Part shown: positions 1 to 11,083 of the stretch, in pieces | Position numbering within the stretch: position 1 is the first letter of the stretch | Layout: every line of letters starts with the position of its first letter | Assembly (NCBI GenBank): GCA_963669155.1 | Contig: OZ022583.1 | Coordinates: 15,436,678-15,500,677, forward strand | Direction: 5' to 3' | Length of the DNA: 64,000 nucleotides | Source: Arbacia lixula | Taxonomy: Eukaryota > Echinodermata > Echinoidea > Arbacioida > Arbaciidae | The notes under the pieces: generated by a model | The model's input: only the letters and a program-made list of their open reading frames with translations | What the model was told of the DNA's origin: nothing | Databases searched by the model: none | Made by a program: the position numbers and the translations under genes

Positions 1-60
1 CTCTCTCTCTCTCTCTCTTTCTGTCTATCCCCCTCTCTCTCTTTCTCTCTTTTTCTCTCT
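1..60. repeat. (CT)n pyrimidine tract
   Basis: Simple CT repeat with a few interruptions, cut by the left edge of the window. Confidence 0.9.
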
Positions 61-1509
61 ACGGCCTTCATTTTTCCAAGCCATTCTCACTTTCTTACTA
101 TCTCTTTGTCATGAAGATCTATTGCAATTATCTAGATTAGTTTTTTTAATGAATGAATGATAAGGGAGATGAGCAAAAGCCCCACAATGTTTTTATTCAT
201 GCCAAGCATTGATTTTGAAAGGCAGTGCAAAAATGCTTGTTTTTATTTGTGATTCTTTTTAGAGGTGTCTTCATGTGGCAGTGCATAACACTCCACTTCA
301 GTTCCAAAGGAAAATAGGTCAAATTTTCACTAATGTTGGATATTATTAATATCTACATGTACATCATGAGCAGAATCTAAACTTTGACAAATGAAAAGTA
401 GGTATTGTGGCAGTGGTAGATCCAGGTGGGGGTGCCAGAGGCACCCCTCGCCCCTTCCCCACCCCTTACTATTTTGAGAGACTCACACACTGAACATATA
501 TGTTGATAGAAGAATATCCAAGATAAATTTCAGTCTGCGCCTCCTCTACTTTCAAATTTGCCATCGCTGCCCCCTCTTTTTCTAAATCCGAATCTGCGGT
601 TGCTGTGGTAACTTTTTTCTGGACTTCTGGTTTACAATGTAGACAATGTATGCAGAAAGCTTATGCCTGTTTGTGTGCTCATTGCAGTGCATATCCAAAC
701 CTTTTGTTTGGTATTGCAGTTCCATTTCTTGTAAAAAAAAAAACACATTCTATCTGCCTCTATATCTTCCGATCCTTACCAATTAATTCTTTAATTCTTT
801 CACTTGTTATTTCTGACATTAAGGTGTTGATATAAGATCCATGAATCCACACAATAGCAGACAGTTTTCACCTGTTCTTAAAGAGAGGGCTAAAAATAAA
901 TATTAATCCATTTCTCTCACCAAGGAAAATGAAATTACCATCGCCATAGTAACATTACTCCATGGACATTGCCGCACATTGCTCTGAAGGATATATTATT
1001 CGATGACGCTGTCGGTGATTCTGTCCTCATACCGGGTAATTGTTTATTTCAGGCATTTATGAAAATAAAAGAGATAAAAAAAGAAACAAAATCACTTGCA
1101 AAACAGCAATGTCCCATGATATGCGCACAGCTGAAACTCATGATATTGAATTCATGTTGTATAATCCTGTAGCTGTAATACCTGTTTTCAGCATGATGTT
1201 TTCTATATCCATTAAAAGTTTGCAATATTTAAAATTCAATTGTTTTTCCCCTTATATTTCATTAACAGGGTTGTTTTTTGTATTCAATGACTATGATTTG
1301 ATTTGGAATGCACCATGAATAAACAATGAGTTGTTTTTCAGAGCGGCCTCTTTTCATAGCCTTTAAAATTGATTACATTACAAAGTGCAAAAAATATGAA
1401 TACAGTTCTTTTTCTTGCCCGAAACAGATTGTCTGCTATAAAATATTGTAGCTATATGTATTTTTGTCTCAATATCAAATGGGGGATGCAACAATAGGAG
1501 TATTATCTT
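61..1509. other. No gene recognised
   Basis: AT-rich DNA with only short open frames, none resembling a known protein. A GC-richer patch at about 420-600 contains short CCCC and GGGG runs and may be part of an old dispersed repeat, but no ends could be defined. Confidence 0.5.
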
Positions 1510-1526
1510 ACACACCCACCACACAC

Positions 1527-1586
<60 letters not shown>

Positions 1587-1597
1587 ACATACACATA
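1510..1597. repeat. (CA)n microsatellite
   Basis: A long, nearly uninterrupted ACACAC tract with a few ACATAC variants at its right edge. The cysteine/valine open frame on the opposite strand is only translated repeat. Confidence 0.95.
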
Positions 1598-2739
1598 CGT
1601 GACACATTGGTTGATATAGCTCCTACTTGATTTGATGTTGCAATGTCTTACCTTTTGAGCTTCCATATCTAATCACATTATTGATGAGTGTCTTCACACA
1701 TTCTTATTCCTCCCAATCTACTAGACTAGACTAGATTTCAATCTTATAATCGATTAATCTTTGTTTAATCAGACACGTAATGGGCACTCAATAAAGAAAC
1801 TTTTACTTTCGGTTGAAAAGGACCTTCTCAATTTACACCTAAATCCTTGACAGCACCCGCCTTCAACATTTTTGCGCATCAGGCAATCCAGCGGGAATAA
1901 CAAGCAATCATGGACAGAATTTCTAATGAAAGCTGTCAAAACCTTGTGACATTTACAAGGTGACCTTTCAGGGTTTTTTGTATAAGACGTGTTTTTTCCC
2001 CTAGCTTTATTACCCATAATGCCAATATTTGTCCTTTTTTGTTGTCAAGTCCACTAAACGCTAATGTTTTTCCTTTCCTTGCTAGAATGGAGGCGATGGT
2101 GAAGAGAGCGGGTGCTAGCTTTGTTGGGGGAGACAAGCGTGGTGGGGGGGGGGGAAATAGCATTAAACTGAGCGGTAGCTGGGGAGAATGTCTGACGGGA
2201 ATGGACTTGCTAGTCGATATATTGTATTCCATTCATTTGTAATTTTGTTGAACTATTTACTTTGTTCTTATTAAATAAATAAAATTATATGTGTTTTAAT
2301 CATTTGCATTAAACTTCACTATGCATTTATTATAAAATCTAGAAAAAAAATTGCCTTAATTTTATTCATACTGTGAGACAACTATAGGACACAGAAAAAC
2401 TAGAGTTTGAAAAATAAATCTGTTGTTTTTTGTCTTGGATTTTATTTTATTTTTTGCTCATTTGTAATCCAAATATGTGTAACCTAATCATGTAATTTTA
2501 TTTTTGCATGTGGTTATATCAGTTGAAATTGCAGCTTTATGTATTATTTGAATGGAACTGAATACACAATATTGAAGAAAAAAATAATATATTTATATCT
2601 TAAATTCATTTCAGTCCATTTAATCCTAGAGACCTGTGTTTAGGAAAGGCTGGAGGAGATTTATAATTGCATTAAGGCTGTTCAGACTGAGGCCAAGGTT
2701 AATGGATCTTAATGGAAAGTAGCAGATTGGTAGTGTGCA
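1598..2739. other. No gene recognised; possible terminal-exon-like patch
   Basis: Mostly AT-rich. At 2086-2242 a strong pyrimidine tract and TAG are followed by a 52-codon open frame from ATG 2087, a stop and AATAAA-like signals near 2275. The frame is glycine-rich because of a poly(G) run and resembles nothing I know, so it is not called as a gene. Confidence 0.4.
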
Positions 2740-2899
2740 GGCCCTGTTGCATAAAACTTAATACCATTAATGGCAACTCTACCATCAATGATAACTACCA
2801 TGGTAACATCACTTGATAGCCGATGAAATTCAAGGTTTCCATAGAAATTGCCATTGGTAGCCAAGGTAGCATCAATGGTATATTTTATGCAACAGGGCT
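2740..2899. repeat. Palindromic MITE-like repeat, family A, copy 1
   Basis: It starts with GGCCCTGTTGCATAAAACTT and ends with the inverse of this (ATTTTATGCAACAGGGC), so the unit folds back on itself. The interior holds several TACCATNNATGGTA half-palindromes and an ACCATGGTAAC core. Six further copies lie in this window (14152, 39235, 39634, 54564, and the variants at 58473 and 62201). It has no coding capacity and is probably a non-autonomous DNA element. Confidence 0.8.
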
Positions 2900-5800
2900 C
2901 AGCTGTGGTAGAATCCAGTGTTAAAGGAAACAAGAAACCTACAAACAGCTGATGAGCTGATTGGAATGGTGAAACTGAAGAATAATGAAACAAATTGTAT
3001 TATTATAGACACTTTCCAATTCCTGGAAATCATACGGTGTGCTTATTTCCCATTCTGCCTCAATGAGCATTTTGAAGTAGCTTTTATGAATAATGCACAA
3101 TTCCTCATGGCAGACACATGGAATTGGAATTGCAGAACTTCTGTTATAGCGATAAAGATCACCAAATAACCAAAGCCTTTGATGAATGTACCTGGTTGAT
3201 ATTGAAAAATTCAGGAGTCTGCATAATCAAGCTAAGAAACAATTGTTGACCTCTATTGCAGCGGAAATAAGTGCTAGCACGATAGGAAGTCATGTGATCA
3301 GAATTATGCATGAATTTTGTGGATTTTTTTACCTATTTGTACCTGAATTTATGCATTTGGATCCAAAGTTTCATTCTTGAGATTGGTACTCCAATGCAGT
3401 TCAATTTTCATTTGAATAAGCATGTACTTGTTCAGATGAATTAATGAATGATTGAATGAATTTATTGTCCACAATAAACATATTAATATAGATCTATGTG
3501 GTGAACACCTGGAGTGGGCTTGTTCAAGTACAGACTTTGCATTATAACTATTGACAGAACTTGTAAAGATCTTCATACTTTCATCAATGAAAGAAATTGG
3601 AGGAAACAATGTGGTGTACATTAATAAGTTATGTATATTTGCTTTGAACAATGCACCAAACACTAATAACATTACCCTTGTATGAGTACTAGAGTACACA
3701 TTTGAATTTCATGACACTTCATGTAACATTGCAACATCAAGTAGCATAAGTGATTAACTGATAAGTTTTATCATAAGCTTTTTCATATGTGGCATAATTT
3801 ACATAGTTTGTATCAGAAGATGTTTGTTTGAAGCTGAAGTAAATGAGTTGAAAGGTCAAAGGTCAATGAACTTTGTGAATGATTGGCAAAACCTGGCTAA
3901 ACATGGAAAAACAGAATATGATTTCTTCATATCACATATGAATTCAATGGAACATTGCCCACCAAACATACACATTTTCTGAGAATATATCTAAATGGAA
4001 CTAGCAAAAAGGCAGAGGCAATATTTATCGACTGCGTGGCAGTCGAATTGCTCTATTTTTTTCTTCCTTTACGATTTGCGTGCAAACACATGGCTTAGAC
4101 AGAGTTCAGGCTATAGACGGAGGCTAGGCAGCTCAACCTCGTTCTAGCGCATTATATATCTCTTATCTAAGTAAGCTTGCGCGTACATAACTCTTCACTC
4201 CTAGTTCCTTGTCGCAGGGTGCACTTAAGAGGTATATATCTCCTTGTGAGAGCCTCGAACATGCACACACTCCTCTATATACAAGAGTGTAGACACTCTA
4301 TATTTTAAGATGTAAAGCAACAAAGCAATCTCAGTATACTGTGTACTTCACATGTTTGTTTTCACGCACATACATTCCTGTATTTCTTCATTGAGAGTGA
4401 GATGAAACGGGGTATGCTTAAAAGTCATATTTATGTCATTTTAAAAAGAAAAACACAATGAATTTAACTATCCATGATTTACATATCCATTTACTATCCA
4501 TGATTTACACACAAACTTGTCACTTTTTGGATGGAAGTATTTGAGAAAAAGGCCAAACTATAACAAAATATTCACTTGTATACATGGACAAGAGAAAAAG
4601 CAAACCCTGAGCTTCATCGTACTAAACTAAGTAATAAAGGCTGCAAGATCCACTTTCACAATGGCATTAGTTTTGAGCCATTTTGCCAAGGGGAAATATT
4701 GCAAGCTTAATGGCCACACAATGAGATTCACAAAAGAAGTCATATGCTATGTCAATCAGATATTTTATCACAATTGAGCCTTTAAACCCATTTGTGGTCC
4801 CTAAGTACTCTATGTCTTCCGCTGGGTCACTCGTTGCTAGCAATTAGCATGCCATTACTCTTAAAGAGTGCCATACCTAAAACAAGCACACAGTCATTTA
4901 GAGTAACCTTTAAACCTCACTGATGCTGTCATGACAACTCTGTGTGTTCAATTGATGTACATTAGCATGAGCACTACACACAAATCAAATAACACTGTAA
5001 TTTGTCTGTCATACAAAGGGTTAAAGTCTTGTATTCTCAAAGCAAACAAGATTTATTCAATGAATTAAATGGGATTGTTTTCCAGAGAGACATTAGATGT
5101 CAAAACCCTCGTTTTCCCCAATTCTTACCATAGTAATGAGTCCTTGAAGTATCGCATTATCGCCAGAAGCCAGTGGTAGCATGGTGATCATGTGGTTATC
5201 CAGCAAGCTGTAGATACAAGGCTCAAGACCATGCCTGGTCTTCTTTTTATCTGCTCATTCTTCTGACAGATTTATTCATCAGTACCAAGAGTACCAGTAA
5301 AACACAAGTCAAAGAACAAGACTAAAAAACCCTGTTCAAGTTTGAAATTAAATCTGTCTTCTTTGAGATTGCAATTTATTTTGATTATGTGCTTTAAATC
5401 CTTGATTGATTGATAGATTGATATTGATATTGCAATTTATTGTCCAATTGGAAATTTCATTTTCACTGGTTTACAAAGATGATACATTGATACAAATAAG
5501 GAATGTAAAGGAATGTTGATTGTAGAATGTTGATTGTTTTATGCGTTGACAGGCAAAAGAATTTCACTTTAAAAGAGTCTATGCATTCAGAAAATGTTGT
5601 TTTGGCAGCATGTTTGATGGCATTATGCAATAATAATGAGCTTCGTGAGAAAATTGGCATACATTTATCAACATATTTTCTGGCAAGTTCAATTGATGAG
5701 TATGTGTAACTGTCATCTTCACAGGATTATCATGAGTTCTGAAGTCATGTTTATGTTTGAACATTTATTACCTGTGAATCTTGACAATGAGATTGTCCAC

Positions 5801-7471
5801 AATTGTATGTACCAATCAGAACAGCCAACACTCTGTCAGCTAAGAAGCTACTCATCTTCTTGTGTGAGCTAAACAATTGTATTTGTTGAGAGATATTAAT
5901 ATTCATGTCAAATAATTTACCCTTTTCAACACACGCTTTCTTCTGTTGGTATAAAGGACTTAGCTTTCTTTATGTTGCCATGTCAATCCCATACATCATT
6001 CTTCCATTTCTACATGTGAAGATCTCATCAAACCCTCATCACGCGTTCTTTGTTCACATTCACAAATATATTGGACGAACAGCCTTACCGACATTGCCAA
6101 TAATTGCATGAGAGTGGTTGGCCTTACCAACATTGCCAGTAAATTCATTAGAGTGGTTGTTTGAAAGGGACGGATTATAGACCATGGCTAAATGAGATTG
6201 CATCTTCGCAGAGTCCATGATGATGAATACCAGTAAGCGCCAGAGATTGTGAGCTGTTGCTATGGCAATGATGAGAAGATGTTTCTCTGAAATCCAGCCT
6301 GTAATGAGTCTATACTTGAATAAGCCAGTTCGTAATTACAATTTGCGCATGAGCAGATGAAGGTCATAGTGACCAAACCAGCTTGTTGGTTTTTAAATCA
6401 CTGAGATAAGCATCATCATTAATAAGTTATTTTAGAATATGCTTGTTATCCAATTTATAAAAGAACACCAAGGTGTTCAATCATGGGGTATTTGACAACA
6501 GGCCAAACGACAACAATTAGTTTACAATAAACAATGTAATAGAAGCTTTCCCAATTGTTCACAGACCGTAGCCTAATATTCTTGTCACCTGTTTTGAGAT
6601 GGTTCCTTTATTAGAGGTTGAATATCGCAAATTGCTATGTCGGGTAAGCACATTACGTAACATCTCCTTTTGAAATGATATATTAGTCAACTGCTTATCC
6701 TAATGAAAAAGGGAAAGGTCATAGTGACCAAACTTGCTCCAGAGCTAACTACGAACTGGTGTATTATGTTTCATCGCCACAAGAAAGGTCAAGCTGCCCT
6801 CCAACAACATTAATGTTTTTTCTTCCAATGATTTAATCTCCACATTCATTATGCCTTTGAATACAAGCCATGAACATAGCCCTTAACATAGAATTCAGTA
6901 CAATTTGCACATGCAGGTATAATGGATAGGAGGTAAGCAAAAGTAAAGTCGTAATTGAATCCACATTGATGAAAACGTGTGTGCTGACAAAACTCCAAAT
7001 GCTGATATGGTAATTAAAATAAAATATTTCTGTGAGGTTACCATTTTAATGAGCTCATACAAAGGTTCTGAAATAATGTCTTTAAGTAGATAAAAAGGTA
7101 CAATTGTTATTTTCTCTGTACTTTCTTGACAAATGCTTTTTGTGATCCTTGTTAATTATTTTCTTGTGTGCAACTCTCTAACCATATTTGCAAATTGGTC
7201 TTGTCTAGTCTAAACAGAGGACAGACAGATTCTGTATGAATCGAGCATTGATTGAGACCACGTTGAGTAAAACGTGTGCCGACTGTAAACTGGATATGGC
7301 AATAAAGAAAATATATTGCACTTATATTCAAACTCTAATTATGAGTCTGCATTAATGGTTTACTCCATACGTAATGACTTTGTGTGGGTGGTTTTTATAA
7401 CAGCTCTCGTTTAAATGTGATGAATCTATTGAAGTATGTTATGACCTATCATTAGTAATTAATAAACCTGC
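2900..7471. other. Intergenic or intronic DNA without a recognisable gene
   Basis: Short open frames only. Segments near 3440-3500 and 5400-5470 (GAATGATTGAATGAATTTATTGTCC-like and GATTGATTGATAG-like) look like A/T-rich 3' ends of retroposed elements. A direct repeat occurs at about 6955-7035 and 7245-7320 (shared AAAACGTGTG and ATATGG..AAT..AAA blocks). The phrase GGTCATAGTGACCAAAC appears at about 6363 and 6717. The stretch at 4015-4270 is unusually CpG-containing but otherwise unexplained. Confidence 0.45.
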
Positions 7472-7473
7472 CA

Positions 7474-7505
<32 letters not shown>

Positions 7506-7511
7506 TCTCTT

Positions 7512-7551
<40 letters not shown>

Positions 7552-7552
7552 A
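7472..7552. repeat. (CT)n microsatellite
   Basis: CTCTCT repeat with scattered A and T interruptions. Confidence 0.95.
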
Positions 7553-8617
7553 TTCTACCATATCGTGTTTGATTGCTATGTGCAAAGAAGTTGACGTTAT
7601 TGATATTTGTTGTACTTCAACAAAATGGATAAGAAATATGATTTTCACAGATGATTTGACCTATGGAGACCAGCAGAGAGGTGGTAAAAGGATGGCAATT
7701 TCAAACTTAGCTTTAAAAAATTTCATATTTTGTTGTATATCATTAAACACAGAAATAAATATTTCCTTGTACTTGTGCTGAAGAGATAAACATTTACTTC
7801 TTTAAAATGCATTCTCAACTAGGCTACCCAAAGAAAACAGAAACGATATGTCTTCAGAAATGGTGTCAGGAGGCCCCTTTGCACTCAAAAGGTCATGATT
7901 TTTCAATCGCCATTTACACTTGCCTAAACATACAGTGTACATGAATAACTGTTAACGAGACTAGCGACTTTTGTGCAAGTATTGCATATGCACCATGCTG
8001 GGCCATTTGAATCATAAGTCGAATGCAAACAAATTTTTGTGTGCAACCATTTACACTGGCAAAAAAAATCTGGGCTGTGTTTTGGAGGGTATTTGCCTAT
8101 AGCAACTTTCACTATTCGCTGGCACTATTTGAAACATCACAATATGCTATTGCCATTGTTGCCATAAATAAATAGCCCAATGGGGGTGGCATTTTGCAGT
8201 GGTTAGATCATCCAGATTACATTATGAGCAAATACCCAGGGAACACAATTTGATCTGAAATCAGAAGTACCTTTGTTGTATGTTTGCCTTTCGTAATTCG
8301 AGATTACTCCCTCAGGGTGTGAGAGACCACAGCGATATATCGAGAATCTCCACTGATTATCTCCCTGCCTCTGGCGCTTACAGTCTGCCATATTTGGGCG
8401 GATGATGAGCGGTATATTTGCGGTCTCATCTATGTGCAAATGTCTGCCGTTCTGTTGGCTGTTGCCTCTATACATGATAAGTCAACAGACATTGATGATC
8501 ACCCTCCACACTACCTTCATTCATCTGTCTATACCGGCTTTATATCCTATATCGAGCCACATGTGAGCTATGGAAGGCCTTTGCAAACTATATGTGAGGT
8601 TTGGTGCTGTAAGTTTT
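7553..8617. other. No gene recognised
   Basis: No coding signal that I trust. The part at about 8210-8560 is somewhat GC-richer and CpG-containing, with open frames on both strands (90 and 61 codons) that do not resemble known proteins. Confidence 0.4.
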
Positions 8618-8794
8618 GATATCAACCATTAAAAATAATGAAAGGTGCATTGCATGAAAGAGCATACATTTTTGCATAAGATTAATCCATTCTGGGCATT
8701 TACTGATATATGATACCTTCGTAATAATTTTTCAAACAAAAAAAGGGTCACATGATCACTAAATCTTCTAATTGGCAACCCACTGAAAAGGTTG
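8618..8794 (+). repeat. Dispersed repeat, family C, copy 1
   Basis: Shares an ordered series of blocks with 35925-36090: TGATATCAA near the start, ATGAAAGAGCATA, TTTTGCA, AATCCATT, then GATCACT.AATCTTC and AATTGGCAAC followed by an A-rich AAGAGGTT-like end. The order and spacing are the same in both copies. No terminal inverted repeat was seen. It is a diverged interspersed repeat of unknown class. Confidence 0.6.
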
Positions 8795-9224
8795 AAATCC
8801 CACTTTTGCTCTTCAAATTGGCATGATTATTTCTCTAAGTTGAATGATTTTGATGTTTTGTTAATTCAGAATGGAATTCACATTCCATTTTGTAATGAAG
8901 ATTTGATTTTATCAAAAATAGTGTTGCCAATTTAAAAGCCAAGCAGGGATCAGTTTTGCTCTAAAAAGTCCTTTGTCAAAAATGAGTTAAAGATGTCATA
9001 CTAGACGGTAGGTAAAACCCCCTGATTATTCCTTCATTTCTTCCGCCCAAGCTTTCCACCAATTCCACCGTCAAATGTGCCAGCCGTGATCCGATTGAAG
9101 TAGCGATTGCTGAGCAAACTAAACAAATTCATCTGTATCCGGAAAAGTCTCAATTCATGACCCTGCTAATATGTCGCCTGGAGGCCTCAACTCAATTGTG
9201 ACAAAATGAATAAGTATAGACAAG
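8795..9224. other. No gene recognised
   Basis: Unremarkable AT-rich DNA. Confidence 0.4.
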
Positions 9225-9500
9225 GGCCCTGCCTTATAAATAGTTGCAATTGATCTGAATTGATAGCAAGTCCAATCCTGGTCCACGTAACATAAAGGTT
9301 TGCAATCAATCGCAAAATGGCAATGGTAAATCAACACCATTGTTACATGCGCTCTTTGTTCAAAAGACTGACCAGTAAGCAATCAGAATTCGTCTTTCAA
9401 ATTTGCAATTGATCGCAAACCTTTATGTTACGGGGCCCTGTATCTTGAATGTACAGAGTTACAATTGATATCAATCGCAGCTCTTTATAAGACTGGGCCG
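9225..9500. repeat. Nested palindromic MITE-like repeats, family B
   Basis: An outer pair of inverted ends (GGGCCCTGCCTTATAAATAG at 9225 and its inverse, ending TCTTTATAAGACTGGGCC, near 9500) encloses an inner pair: CGTAACATAAAGGTTTGC near 9285 and its inverse GCAAACCTTTATGTTACGGG ending near 9437. GCAATTGATC-like motifs recur throughout. The arrangement looks like one palindromic element inside or beside relatives of the same family. A diverged relative lies at 56901-56998. Confidence 0.65.
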
Positions 9501-10429
9501 CCTAGAACCTGACTTTGCCAGGTGCCCTGTTTGGATGCCTATACAACACAAAGACCAAGCCATCTTTACGATGTAGACGCTTTGACTGACTGGCAAAGGC
9601 CTAAAATGCCTGCAAGGTAGTATACTCATGCTTGCAAAATGGTGACTTGCGATACAGACACTTTTCAAACAAATGTCAGCATGTCATGTGGCTCTCGGTG
9701 GAAAGGGATGCGGCATTGTCATGTATTTGCACCGGAGAGCAGTCAACATTGCGGCCAGTCCGCACTTTTGATTATAAGGCCTTCATGATTGATGAGCATT
9801 TCGATTTCACTTCTCACATATTTAATGTTTGCGTTTTCCACTGCAGCTTTGTTTGCACTCATTATGAGATCTGATTATTCTTAGAAGTTAATTTGCAATT
9901 GTCTTAAGTATACTTGTTTTTGGAGCTCGATTTGCTATCGTTTTGAATGTAGTCATTCTTGGGATTAGATTGAAAGTCTGAGATATTGTGCAGTCTGATT
10001 TCAAAATGTCGTGTACAAATATTTACTGATAGGTTTGATCTTCAGGAACAACAGCTTTGATGGAGGGAGTGGGCCTTTAAACGTAATATCAAGAAGAAAG
10101 ATTAGGATTTCAAGAAGAAAAATCAGCATTCATTTCGACATTGAACAGTTGTGTTCAAATGTGTGACTTGTGAGTGTAAGAGAGCATGAATGTTGTATAT
10201 TATAAGAGAATGATTAGGAATAAGGATCGAGAAAAGACCAATGTATTCTTCATTTTACATCCTCATCAAGGTGACTACATTTTTAGTTACTGCATAGAAT
10301 TGCTGATTTTGTGCTCACATTTGTATGCCAAGTGGCTTGCTGTGCACACCACAGTTGTAGTTGCACTTTACCATATATGTAATTACATGCAACCACTTAG
10401 ACACACTCCATTTGCAGTGGTTTTCCTCT
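9501..10429. other. No gene recognised
   Basis: Short open frames only. No repeat ends or splice-supported exons seen. Confidence 0.4.
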
Positions 10430-10443
10430 GTAACCATGGCAAC
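10430..10443. promoter_or_regulatory. Candidate RFX X-box
   Basis: GTAACCATGGCAAC matches the 14-bp inverted-repeat X-box bound by RFX transcription factors (GTNRCC-AT-RGNAAC). It lies at the start of a CpG-richer patch (about 10430-10700) containing an ATG in good context at 10436 and an open frame. In animals RFX sites often drive ciliary genes, but whether this one is active, and for which gene, cannot be told from sequence. Confidence 0.4.
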
Positions 10444-11083
10444 CGATGACAGAACTTTTCCCCCATCAATAAAGATATTTCTCCCCCGAAGAAAAGATTC
10501 TGTAGCGTCGATCAGCCAAGAAAGTCGGGAAGTCGACGTACACGTCCGTGACATCGCAGCCAATGGAAAAAAAGAAAATCCCTTGTGTCGTCTTTGGTTT
10601 AGAAAATGCAGTTTTTCTATAATGACTGTATTGTGGAGATCAGGCATGCTTTGCCTAGGGGGAAAGACTGGTAGGATTGAAGGACGACGGTATGTACAGA
10701 GATCGAGATGTAGACAGACAGAAATTAATGGGCACAGATAAACGCATGGTCAATATGTATGCATGTGGATATACAGAACGAAGGGCAAGGAGGAGTAGAA
10801 AGAACAATTATTATGCACATATACTGTAAGAGGGTAGAGCAAATGAGATAGAGTTACTGCATAGAATTAGAGACTGATCCTCTCTCTTTCAGATTTTGAA
10901 AGAAACCTATAGCTAGTTGCAAAACTGATTATAACTTTTCTACACTTTTCTCATTTCCTTTTCTTTCTTTTTCTTTTCTTTTCTCTTTGTAACTAGTTCA
11001 CAACTCTCAATCAACACCCACCCTCTTCTTCTACCTCCATTTCATCCCATTTAAATTTAAAAGACCGAAAACTAAAGCTAAAA
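10444..11083. other. CpG-richer patch, then non-coding DNA
   Basis: About 10444-10700 is open in one + frame with a GTAGGA donor-like site near 10669, so it could hold an untranslated or first exon, but it resembles no known protein. The remainder is CT- and A-rich DNA up to the LINE. Confidence 0.3.

Noticed and set aside
1510-1605. Cys/Val-repeat open frame on the - strand
   Set aside because: Translated (CA)n microsatellite.
2086-2242. Possible 3'-terminal exon (52 codons) with AATAAA-like signal
   Set aside because: Good pyrimidine tract and TAG, but the peptide is partly encoded by a poly(G) run, resembles no known protein, and no upstream exon is visible.
10361-10741. 126-codon open frame with an ATG in good context at 10436
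   Set aside because: Composition is not protein-like, no acceptor-linked partner was found, and the giant exon's in-frame stop prevents simple joining to the main frame.
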